This document shows, piece after piece, positions 43,781 to 53,572 of a DNA stretch of 64,000 nt. How positions within the stretch are numbered: position 1 is the first letter of the stretch; each line of letters starts with the position of its first letter. The notes beneath the pieces are model-generated. The model worked only from the letters and a program-made list of their open reading frames with translations. It was not told the origin of the DNA and did no database searches. A program made the position numbers and the translations under genes. Source of the stretch: Nereocystis luetkeana (Eukaryota > Sar > Phaeophyceae > Laminariales > Laminariaceae); assembly GCA_031213475.1 (NCBI GenBank), contig JARUPZ010000024.1, forward strand, positions 9,241,324 to 9,305,323, given 5' to 3'.

Positions 43781-44139
43781 AAAAAGGAAAATAAAAAACA
43801 GAATGCAAACGATGTAAGGACTTCAGAAAACCTGCTAGACGGACAACATACGTGCTCAGGAAGGAAGGGCAGGTATCTGCTGCACGGACGAAGCAGCACG
43901 AAAGAGAGGGATATACAGGCAAAAGTCTGTAAATATGTCAATATTAATACATTTATTAGTACGATAATATGGTAAAAGCACATTATTATTTGAGACGGCA
44001 AACATGATGAGAGGGAGATAGACCGGGCGGCAAGGGGGGTGCAGTTCTGGTGGCAGTAGACTGACTGTATTATTAGTGGACACATGAATGAGGTGGCCGT
44101 AACCTATTTGCCCACCAGGCGTGGCCCTGGAGGAGGAGA

Positions 44140-44660
44140 ATGTGAGATGCACAGTACACGACGAAACCACTGAGCTATATGCCAGCCGGAGAGACTGTTG
44201 TGTCACGCATCTCAGTGGGTACGATGGTGTCGCAGTCTGCAACTAACTGCTACTACTCGTAGCTCATTGTGCCCGACGAAAAAAACAAATGTGGAGTCCG
44301 CCTGTCTGTGAGCACGGATCTGCGCTGGCCGTGCGCTCAATGGTGTTCGTGAGCCTCTGGCAGAACACAACGCACAATGTGGGCGTCGAGCACTGAACTA
44401 CCAGTGGTATTAATTGCAGTCCGCGCTGGTCGTTAGCTCAGTGGTTGCGCCGGATCTCTTTTGAAAAGCCTATTATTGTGAGGTTTGAATGGCCGTCAGG
44501 TCTGAGCTGCGTCCGCGCTGACCGCTACCTAGTAGTGGCTATGTACGGTGTGTGTCTCTCAACAAAAACGCAACGCGCGTGTGGGATTCGTCTGCCTGTA
44601 TCGTAAATAATTTCACTTACGGCTGGTAGTCAGCGCTGACTGATGATAGCCTGGCAGCGC
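44140..44660. repeat. Cluster of tRNA-like A-box segments
   Basis: TAGCTCAGTGG, a perfect tRNA A-box core, occurs at about 44431-44441 on the plus strand in 'ggtcgttagctcagtggttg', with a poor B-box 'aggtttgaatggc' downstream. It also occurs on the minus strand near 44168-44178. Related segments with 'gcgctggccgtgcgctcaat' (44320) and 'gcgctgaccgctacct' (44515) suggest decayed tRNA-derived repeats. None can fold as a full tRNA. Confidence 0.4.
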
Positions 44661-45091
44661 TGTGGTTGTGGTTTTATTTAGTGTATATCGCGTGAAAACG
44701 ATCCCATGGCGATCTGATGAGGGTATCCGAGATGGTGGGGCGGGTGGACATAAAGGGGATGTGGCGCTTCCAGGCTGCTAGAGTGATAGGCTGAATCATG
44801 ATGGAGTGGCACCGACAGGGGGGGTTGATAGCAGGTTCACCAGGTAGCCCGACGGGGTTGATAGTCCGAAGCGCGTCCTGAGGAGAGACTATTATTAGTT
44901 AGTTACAGGATGCCATGTCTACTCGTAGCCTATTTCTGTTGTAGGCGTTTTTATGGCTAGAACGTAGGGAGCAGGGAGCCGTGTTAGCTAAGAAACAAGC
45001 GGCACACAAATACCTGCATGCGTTCGCAGATGATACTACACGAGATTACCACGGGTAGACAGTACTGTAGTGGGTGATATAGTGAGGCATG

Positions 45092-45444
45092 GCCGGTCGC
45101 CCGGGTGGTTCAAGTGGTTAACCTCGAATTCTACTAGTTTGAGTCCTTGGTTCGAGCCCCAGGTGGGTCGGACTTTGACTATATTTATTTGCAAAAAAAA
45201 AAAAAAAAAACGATTCAATTGTTGAGAGCGCCTTGCAGCGTGGGTAGGCACAATTCGATGCGAGTCGACGAGGGAAGAAAAGGCTGAAACATTCTCGCGA
45301 TAAAAATGAAGGCACGTACCGTAGCGGGAAGGAGGGAGAAGAGCCTGCTATGTGACCCCGGATCTGAGTTACGAGTTGGAAGGAGAGAGAGAAGAAGATG
45401 GGCGAAGAAAATAAATGGGATGAGCAAAAATAAAAATAAAATAG
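45092..45444 (+). mobile_element. tRNA-derived SINE, copy 3
   Basis: A and B boxes and full body present, with A-rich interruptions after the tRNA-like head ('gcaaaaaaaa') and an AAAAAT-rich tail. The start reads 'ggtcgcccgggtggttcaag'. Confidence 0.9.
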
Positions 45445-45904
45445 GGAGGCATGGCATGGTGTATGGGGCGGGGGAGGAGGGATAATAAGGCTCTCTTGCA
45501 CCGAACAAAACGAAGTGCGTCGAGAGACACAGCTTGGACTAGTAAGAAGAGCGGGGGGGAGGCAGCCATGGAATGTGGTGCACGTTAAGGCAACCGTAAG
45601 GGCATGCCGGGTGGCAGCAGTGAAGGGCCAGGTAGGTTTATAAAATACGAAACACCGAGTGTGTGTTGTATGTACATCAGTACTGGTATCATCGTATAGT
45701 ATGTACAACGAAGTGGACACGTTCTACGATAGATGCAGCACATTTGTTTCCTCTATTTTGTTTTCTGAATGACGGGGCAACGTCGTCGGAATGCTAATTA
45801 ATCTAGTTTTGAAAAATGACGTTTTGGTATACTTGGCAAATGGGATTATTTGTCGGGACACAGTTTGATTCTCGCTGTCAGTTTTCGGGTGAGGTATAGA
45901 GCTC

Positions 45905-45988
45905 CTTAACCCTTTTAGAACCGCAGTCCCGTTTTTGGGGACATATCAGTCAAATTCCAAGTAGTTTGTCCCCGAGACGGGAGCCTCA
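45905..45988. mobile_element. MITE family E copy, right end degraded
   Basis: 'cttaacccttttagaa' and 'cgtttttggggaca' match 15511-15603. The right arm keeps 'tgtccccgagacggga' but lacks GGGTTAAG. Confidence 0.55.
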
Positions 45989-46430
45989 GAACATTTATTT
46001 AGCGTGAACCTCTATCATCCTAGAACGCCTCAGTGTCTCTGCTGGAAAAAAAAATAATGCCAACGGAACAAAGAGGAAGATTGGTTGCGCCTGTCGTGAG
46101 ACAACCTTTCTTTTTCTTGTGTATTTTTGTGGGATATTTAGGGGGCGGATACTCGCGGCGGGATAATTTGGTGGGCGAATTGTCTCCTGCCGGGGTAATT
46201 ATTGTGTTCTTCTGGACAAATGGAACGAGAAATAAGATGGAAGATCCACTCGTTCGAAAATACGATTGTACCACAGGAAAGTTATACGAGAATGCATGGG
46301 GGAAGATACATACACCACCAGTATACTACAGTAGTACGATGGTAACGGGAATATTGTAACAAAGGGAAAATTGAGGGGAGGATATATGATTGATGGTACC
46401 ATGGAGCTAAACGGGAAACAAAGTACCTCC

Positions 46431-46776
46431 GGTCGCCCCGGTGGTTCAAGTGGTTAACCTCGAATTCTACTTGTTGTTTGAGTCCTGGGTTCGAGCCCCA
46501 GGTGGGTCGGACTTTGACTTTCTGCAAAAATAAAAAAGGATTCAATTGTTGAGAGCGCCTTGCAGCGTGGGTAGGCATAATTTGATGCGATTCGACGAGG
46601 AAGGAGGGAAGAAAAGGCTGAAATCTTCTCGCGATAAAAATGAAGGCACGTACCGTAGCGGGAAGGGGGGAGAAGAGCCTGCTATGTGACCCCGGATCTG
46701 AGTTACGAGTTGGAAGGAGAGAGAGAAGAAGATGTACGAAGATAATAAATGGGATGAGAAAAAAAATAAAAAAAAT
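46431..46776 (+). mobile_element. tRNA-derived SINE, copy 4
   Basis: Begins 'ggtcgccccggtggttcaag' and ends in an A-rich tail. It lies tail-to-tail with copy 5, about 25 bp away. Confidence 0.9.
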
Positions 46777-46800
46777 TAAGGGAAGATACTTACTGCTGGT

Positions 46801-47150
46801 GTTTTTTTTTTTTTTTTTTTTCTTATCCCATTTATTATCTTCGCACATCTTCTTCTCTCTCTCCTTTCACCTCGTAACTCAGATCCGGGGTCACATATCA
46901 GGCTCTTCTACCCCCTTCCCGCTACGGTACGTGCCTTCATTTTTATCGCGAGAAGATTTCAGCCTTTTCTTCCCTCGTCGACTCTCATCGAATTGTGCCT
47001 ACCCACGCCGCAAGGCGCTCTCAACAAAATTGTAATTGAATCCTTTTTTATTTTTGCAAATAAAGTCAAAGTCCGACCCACCTGGGGCTCGAACCCAGGA
47101 CTCAAACAAGTAGAACAACTCGAGGTTAACCACTTGAACCACCGAGGTAC
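46801..47150 (-). mobile_element. tRNA-derived SINE, copy 5 (minus strand)
   Basis: Starts with the reversed poly-A (T run 46802-46821) and ends with the reversed tRNA head ('aaccacttgaaccaccg'). Body identity with copy 4 is high, so the two form an inverted pair with arms of about 340 bp. Confidence 0.9.
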
Positions 47151-47540
47151 TGGTAACAGGGAAATTATGCTGGGAAAAACGATGGACGATATATTTATCA
47201 TACGTTCGTACATGTATTCGCCGGAGGATAAAAAAAAATAAAATGCACCGATAGTTATTCTAATGATGATATAATACCACAGGAACATTACGTAGGGAAA
47301 GGAGGAAATTTCAGAAGTATACACATGTATGTGGTATTGTAACAAGTACCAGTATACGCCAAGTGTTCAGGTCTGATTGATATCATCCATTCCGTTTATT
47401 GAAGTCTACCTCTGTACTTCCTCTTTTATTAGTTGTGAGTGGTTTGATACGATAGGATTACACCATTAATCGTGGACATCAATTGCCAGATAGATGGCGA
47501 TAGGAGTAGTAACGATACAGCAGCAGTAGCGTACTCGTAT

Positions 47541-47858
47541 AACCCCGGTGGTTCAAGTGGTTAACCTCGAATTCTACTTGTTTGAGTCCTGGGTTCGAGC
47601 CCTAGGAGGGTCGGACTTTGACTTTATTTGCAAAAATAAAAAAAGGGATTCAATTGTTGAGAGCGCCTTGCAGCGTGGGTAGGCACAATTCGATGCGAGT
47701 CGACGAGGGAAGAAAAGGCTGAAATCTTCTCGCGATAAAAATGAAGGCACGTACCGTAGCGGGAAGGGGGGAGAAGAGCCTGCTATGTGACCCCGGATCT
47801 GAGTTACGAGTTGGAAGGAGAGAGAGAAGAAGATGTGCGAAGATAATGAATGGGATGG

Positions 47859-47889
<31 letters not shown>
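47541..47889 (+). mobile_element. tRNA-derived SINE, copy 6
   Basis: Full A and B boxes (B-box variant 'ggttcgagccctagg'), complete body and a long poly-A tail at 47860-47889. Confidence 0.9.
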
Positions 47890-47892
<3 letters not shown>

Positions 47893-48347
47893 GTATGTTT
47901 TTTACGTACTCGAAGAAAAAAGGGAGGAAGGACCACGACAAAGTGTTGTAGTTGCACACGTCGGATAAACACCCATTCATTCCCATTTTTCCTTGATCAA
48001 CAGCAGCAGTACATGTTTCAAGGCAGATCTATTACTACCACCGAGCTTTTGTATGGTCCATCTACAGCTCATCGCTTCGTGAGGTGGGAGCCGTGTCATT
48101 TTCATGATGCTCTATTATCTATATATATATACTGTACTACTATTTGTAGCACACGTTTCCTGTGGGCTGGATCTATCTATCTGCACTATCTATGCAGATC
48201 CTGCCCAACCTCTCTCACAACTGCAGGCGAGGAATCACATCATTATTAAATAATATACGATCTACACTGCACTGGCGTTGTAACTGCAGGCAGTGGATAA
48301 CGTCATAATCTCTGTCCGAGGTGTGAAATTCCATTTTTGCTACATTA

Positions 48348-48662
48348 TTACCAGGTATATATATATATATATATTATGTCGTATTTTGTACCAGGTATTA
48401 TTACCCAATAGTTTATCCCCAAAGGAGGAGTGGATGCACATACATCTACAGTTACTGTAGTATACATTATATATATATATATGTGTTCAGCTCAGAAAGT
48501 AAAGGTCCAAGGCCACGCTGTGGCACCGAAGCGTCTCCGGGTCCCCGAGTTTCGCTTATTAATATATATCAATAATATCTATCAACAGTATCCATCAATA
48601 ATATCTAGATATTTTATCAGAATATTAATACCTGGTATAATATAATATATACCTGGTACCTG

Positions 48663-48695
<33 letters not shown>

Positions 48696-48700
48696 CGCTA
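48348..48700. repeat. AT-dinucleotide tracts
   Basis: (AT)n at about 48357-48374, 48467-48482 and 48668-48695, mixed with 'taccaggtat' words. The rest of 47890-49480 has no recognised feature apart from the tail of copy 6. Confidence 0.8.
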
Positions 48701-49489
48701 TTATTTCAACTCGCTGCGTTTAGAACTTCCGAATCGGTTGGTTCGTGTGCTTGCCGGAGAACGACCGCGACTTGAAAAAGGTTATCACGGCAGGTTGTGT
48801 TTCTCTCGAGATTGGCTATCCGCAGGTTCTCGACAGAGACGTACACCTCGACTTAGAGGTGCTAGCAGCTGCATGCAGTGAGTGACAGTGGTCGAAATTG
48901 GTCGAACTTTGAGGTGCACGAAATGAGGCCGACACCCATTCCCAACTGAACGGTTGCACTTAACTAGCGGACAGCTACAAGAGCTCCTCATAGGACATTA
49001 GAGCACGCCAAATCGAGGGATGATCCTGATGGGGCGTGTGAGGGCGTCGCGTGCGCTAGACAGCAGTGGCCGTAGGCACCCGGAAACGACTCACGGCGTG
49101 TTTTCGTGTTGTACTCGAAAAGTTGCGAGCGAGTAGCACAAAAAGCTCGCGGGAACGCTAAAATGTTTCATTTCACGCAAAAGGGAGCATACATATCATA
49201 GCACAATGGCTTCATCGTCGATGAAGAAATGGCCTTCGAAACAAAATATTGTTTTTCTCAAGGCGGACGATATGCATGTCTCTTCAGTAGTAAGTAGTCG
49301 TCGAAGATGCAGCGGGAGGTAAAACTACGTTCCCATCATGGGAAGTAAGATATTGAGCAAAAAAGAAAAAAGGGCGAAAAAGGGCAAATAAATATAAACC
49401 AGGTTCTTGTATTATCATGCCAGTCAGTATAATACCACTTGATGCATTAGCATCAACTGTTAGTTGTATCTAAATTATTAATGTTATTA

Positions 49490-49712
49490 TGATTGCCATC
49501 CGACAATTATGCAGCATGAGCTTCATTCAACGTTGATCACTCGAAACATTCCTGAAAAAGAAATCCCCGGAAACAAAGGAGACCTCGTAGTGTCTATGCA
49601 CAAAAGGTTTATCTGCGTTCTATGTATACTTCCCTCTACGCTTTATCTACGATACTCTATATTTATTTGTTGTCTTTGCTCCCCCCTCCATCTCAATATG
49701 TACGAGTCGTTA
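49490..49712 (-). repeat. Left inverted-repeat arm
   Basis: Outer end 'ttgccatccgacaattatgc'. It pairs with 51589-51806 over about 215 bp with substitutions and small indels, and its outer 80 bp also pair with 49786-49857. Alone, 49490-49857 would form a foldback element of about 370 bp. Confidence 0.75.
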
Positions 49713-49785
49713 CTTTCTATTAAATCTTATGTAGGTAGCTATTATTGAACGTTGTGCATACTATTTAATACTCGTAAGTTTCTCC

Positions 49786-49857
49786 TTTTTGTTTACGGGG
49801 ATTTCTTCTTTCAGGAATGTTTTGAGTGATCAACGTTGTCGGATGGCAAGCATATTA
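49786..49857 (+). repeat. Partial inner copy of the inverted-repeat end
   Basis: 'ggggatttcttctttcagga', 'gtgatcaacgttg' and 'tcggatggcaagc' match the outer part of the right arm, but the 'aatgaagctcatgctgcata' segment is missing. Confidence 0.75.
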
Positions 49858-49894
49858 ATCAGGAAAGACCAGGACAATCGCTTGCTCAAGCGGT

Positions 49895-51600
49895 GTCCAG
49901 CAAGGGGACCCCATGGGACCGGCAATGTTCTGCCTGGCGTTGCGAACGAGGCTGGAGCGATTCCGGCAGGAATTCGAGAGAGAAAGAGTGGAAGCCTTCG
50001 CGTACATGGACGGTGTCTCTCTCGGCCTTACAGGGATCACGGCCAATCAATGCGATTAGAGCATTCACCTTCCTCCGACGAGAGCTAGATGGCATCGGCA
50101 TTGTGGTGAACGCGGCCAAAACAGTGGTATTACCACCAAACGGGGAGGCCCCGACGATGGAGGAGGTTTCGCTCCTTGAACGCGTTGAGGTCCGCATTGC
50201 AAACGAAGGAGGGGTGACGGTGGTGGGTGTCCCGATCGGCACGGAAGAATACGTGCGGGGGCGAGCAATGAAGGTCGTGAGGGATGGGGGCGCGGACCAC
50301 CTTGCGCGCTGCCTCGCCAACATACCCGACAAACAAGCGGCGGCGCTCATCACCGTCGAATCTCTCGGGCAACGGACGAGTTATCTCGAAAGGGCTCTGG
50401 GCCCGGGGTTGTCCCTGGAAGCATGTGAACGAGCAGCCAACGGGGCGCAGTTGTCGTACGAGAAAATCGTCGAACTACCGGGAGCGGCGGAGGCACAACC
50501 GTTCTTCCAGGAGGGGTGCCCGGATAGATGGCTGACTCTCAAGCCTTACCAGCAAGCCCAAGCACGCCTTTCTACGGGAGTGGGAGGGTTAGGGCTGCCG
50601 TCGACAGAAGCAAGGAGAACTTCGGCATCCATCGGGAGCAGGGTGGGGACCTTGGCGGAGGTCCTAGCAGACCTCACAGGCATGATAGGCGATAAGTTGA
50701 GGAGGGGGCTCCCAGAATCGAGCATCATTGCTCAGCTGGGAGACAGCTTGCGGGAGATCCGGGATACATGGGGGGTGTCACAGGAAGCGATGGCGGGCAT
50801 CGTCCCTGAATCTTGGTTAAAATGGGGTCTAGGCGCAGAGGGGGACCTAGCCCCAAGACCCCCAGAGGCCGGCATGCTGGCTGCACACGACGTCTTAACC
50901 ACGAACTCACGCAAAGTCCAACATAAGTTGGACAAGCTGGTAAACCAACGTCGGCACGCTGTCCACGCTGCCTCGTTGGAAGAGCTCCCGGAGACAGCAC
51001 GACCCCCCGGACCAGGCGACTCGATGGGTGGAACATAAACCAAAGCTCTCGCTAAGGCTCGCTATAGGGGCCTGAAGGGGGCAGGAGCCACGGCATGCCT
51101 TCGGGCGAGACCAACGGACTCACTCCGGGTCATACCCGCAGAAGAGTTTGTGGGCATGGGAAGGCGGTTCATTGGGATAGAGGAACACGTGGCAGTGAGG
51201 CGCCCCTGCTTGCGATGCGGCTGACGTGGACACTCGCCATGCACGCATCTGTCCCAGAGAAGGGGCGCAGGTAAACCAACACCAACCGCTCGTCCACGCG
51301 ATATCCCATACGTTGAAGCGGCTGGGGATTCCACACCAAGTGGAAAGCGGCGAACCGTTCACCTTCGACCGAAATCGGCGGATGGGCATTGTCGTCAGGA
51401 GAGGAGGTCTACGGGATGCTCCTAATAGGGAGTATAGGGAGAAGTCCGTCCTGCTGGACGCCACCCATGTTGACCCTCACGCGCAGATACACCTGCGAGG
51501 AGGAAGTGCCGATCACGATGGATCAGCTGCCTCTACCGAGGCGCGGAAGCGCCAACACTACGCTCGTCCGGGGCATGTGTCCTTTGAGAGTAAAAAGTAA
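49895..51600 (+). pseudogene. RT - zinc finger - PD-(D/E)XK protein, 5'-truncated and frameshifted
   Basis: From 49895 the frame reads VQQGDPMGPAMFCLALRTRL and reaches AYMDGVSLGLTG, where the active site Y-x-D-D has become YMDG (50003-50014). A shift near 50045 leads into the long frame to 51038, with the RT thumb pattern: FLRRELDGIGIVVNAAKTVV, VTVVGVPIGTEEYV, GQRTSYLERAL, QQAQARLSTGVGGLGLPS. About 51202-51260 gives a C-x2-C..H-x3-C zinc finger over another shift. 51226-51600 gives the endonuclease: VESGEPFTF, RRMGIVVRRGG, SVLLDATHVDP, TEARKRQHYARPGHVSF. One expected acidic residue is Gly (RMGIV). The RT-zinc-finger-endonuclease order is that of early-branching non-LTR retrotransposons. It is inactive and lacks the N-terminal half. 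Confidence 0.8.
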
Positions 51601-51806
51601 AGAGTACATATTCACATGTAGGAGGGAACAAAGACAACACATAGGGAGTATCGTAGATAAAGCATACTGGTAAAGGGGAGTGGGCATAGAAGGTAGATAT
51701 ACCTTGTGCATAGGTTTCCTTTGTATCCGGGAATTTCTTCCTTCACGAATGTTTTGATTGGTCAAAGTTGAAGCTCATGCTGCATATTGTCGGATGGCAA
51801 GCCTAC
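51589..51806 (+). repeat. Right inverted-repeat arm
   Basis: Runs from 'agtaaaaagtaaagagtaca', overlapping the last codons of the endonuclease frame, to 'ttgtcggatggcaagc'. The overlap means the protein's C-terminus is cut at the arm boundary. Confidence 0.75.
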
Positions 51807-52189
51807 TAATAATAGTTTACGTACCTATACGTATGTGCTTAAAATTCTACAACTAATTCCACAAATACGGATCTTGGCTGCGAGTTATCCCCTACGCTAA
51901 CTCAATCCATTTGGATGTTACTTCCACGAAAGATGCCTTGAATTATGAAAACAGTTGAAGGGGGGGGGGGGGGGAAGGGGGCTGCTCTGCCCATTTTCCC
52001 CGCGTGCGTACGCTTCCCCTTCACCAATAAAAAAATAGCACAGGGGGGGGAGGAAAGGGGCCGCGCCGCCTCTTTCCCCCCCGCGTGTTAACGCCTTCCC
52101 CGAAATACATAACAAACCGCGGCCGACCTCCCTACCGGTCGAGCTCCGCGAATGGAACTCCCCCCCCCCCCCCCGTGCATGGGCAATCC

Positions 52190-52830
52190 AGAGGAACCCG
52201 CTCATATTGGGAATCTGATAAGTTGCTAAACTGTCGCATGGTTCCGTTTCTAACAGCCCGCTCATCTCGGGAACCCACGTGACCAACCACTAGTACCGCG
52301 TGCTTTTCCGGTGGTCTCCCGTGACAACGGCCCGCTCATATCGGGGACCCACCATATCGCCAAACGATTATTAATTGTAGTGGTTCCGTTTTCTAACGGC
52401 ACGTGTTACCGGGAAAACCCCTAGTAGTCGACCACTAAGTACACGTGCTTTCGAGTGGTCTACCGTATCTGACGGCCCGCTTACATCTGAACCCCACCAC
52501 GACTGCTAAACGAATAGGATGGCCCGCTCATATCGGACCACCTCGACATCGGCCGTCTACGGTACTTACTTGCGCGTGAATTTCGGGTGGTCTACCGTGA
52601 CAACGGCCCGCTAATATCGGGGACCCACCGCGATTGCCAATCGATTATTCAGTGCAATGGTTCCGTTTTTCAACGGCCCGCTCATATCGGGAAACCACTG
52701 CTAATCGACCACTACGTACACGTGCTCTCGAGTGGTCTACCGTATCTACGGGCCCGCTCACATCGGGAACCCACCACGATTGCTGAACGATTAGGATGGT
52801 CCGCTCATATCCGATCACCACGAAAATCGA
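52190..52830. repeat. Higher-order tandem repeat, about 277 bp with four subunits
   Basis: ACGGCCCGCTCATATCGGGG-type units recur at about 52193, 52253, 52325, 52398, 52474, 52520, 52603, 52671, 52747 and 52797. Units 52325/52603, 52398/52671, 52474/52747 and 52520/52797 match best pairwise, so the larger period is about 273-278 bp and each subunit about 45-80 bp. Confidence 0.7.
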
Positions 52831-52884
52831 CCGCCTACGTGCTCTGCCCTCTTCCCCTCCGTGTTCCCGTCCGCCGTGGAAAAT

Positions 52885-53133
52885 ACGGGAGGGTGGGCGG
52901 GGAAAAAACAAAGAACCAAACCCGAAACCCCTAAAAAACGCTGCTCTACTCTCTTCCTTACTTGAAGTGCGCTTGATCCTGCTACGAGTGTCCTCTTTGC
53001 CTCTCTAGTATGCCCCGTACTAAACATCTCGTTGGTTCCGTTTGAAACCCGCACGTTGGATATTTCTACTGTTTTACCTTTATCTTTCTACCCGTTGAGA
53101 TTCCAAGCACCAGGTTGTCTAACAACCTTCCTC
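52885..53133. repeat. Module shared with 58470-58845
   Basis: Shared words: 'aaacccgaaaccc', 'ctactctcttcctt', 'cttgaagtgcg', 'ttgatcctgctacgagtgt', 'gtactaaacatc', 'cgttggttccgt', 'tatctttctacccgtt' and 'ctaacaaccttcctc'. This copy ends exactly where the 53134 direct repeat begins. Confidence 0.75.
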
Positions 53134-53572
53134 TTTGGATGTCACTTTCACGAAAGATGCTTTGAATTATGAAAACAGTTGAAGTGGGGGGGGGGGGGGG
53201 GCTGCTCTCCTCATTTTCCCCGCGTGCGTACGCTTCCCCTTCACTAATAAAAAAGAGCAAAGGGGGGGGGGGGGAAGGGGCCGCGCCGCCCCTTTTTCCC
53301 CCCGCGTTTTAACGCCTTCCCCGAAACACACAACAAACCGTGGCCGACCTCCCTGCCGGTCGCGCTCCGCAGATGGAACTCCTCCCTTCATGAGGTCGCG
53401 ATGTTCTAATCTATTTCTGTTTTCATCCCCATCTAGTCCCTTGCTCCGGTTGTCTCTCGTACTCCCCGCCCCCCTCCCCTAGCACCTCTGAAACCCATAC
53501 TGGGTTTTCCATATATATTCGCCCTAACGTGCACCATGAAAGCGTCCGATGACCACCTTCTTTCTTTCTTAA

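Larger units (their letters stand above)
49490..51806. mobile_element. Composite: RT/endonuclease frame between long inverted repeats
   Basis: The left arm, about 49490-49712, is the reverse complement of the right arm, about 51589-51806. Shared in order are the ends TTGCCATCCGACAA, 'atgcagcatgagcttca', 'gagtatcgtagataaagc', 'caaagacaaca' and 'gtacatatt'. A third, partial arm in right-arm orientation lies at 49786-49857, just before the RT frame. The enclosed sequence encodes RT, zinc finger and PD-(D/E)XK endonuclease and lacks the 5' half of an RT. No target duplication is clear. Confidence 0.65.
51909..53382. mobile_element. Short element with LTR-like direct repeats (TRIM-like)
   Basis: Direct repeats of about 250 bp at 51909-52162 and 53134-53382 share 'tttggatgt', 'cacgaaagatgc', 'tgaattatgaaaacagttga', 'ttttccccgcgtgcgtacgc', 'aacgccttccccgaaa' and 'atggaactcc'. 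Poly-G runs inside them differ in length. The internal 970 bp is non-coding and carries a higher-order repeat. No Gag or Pol is present. Size and form suit a terminal-repeat retrotransposon in miniature, or two units of a larger satellite. Confidence 0.55.
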
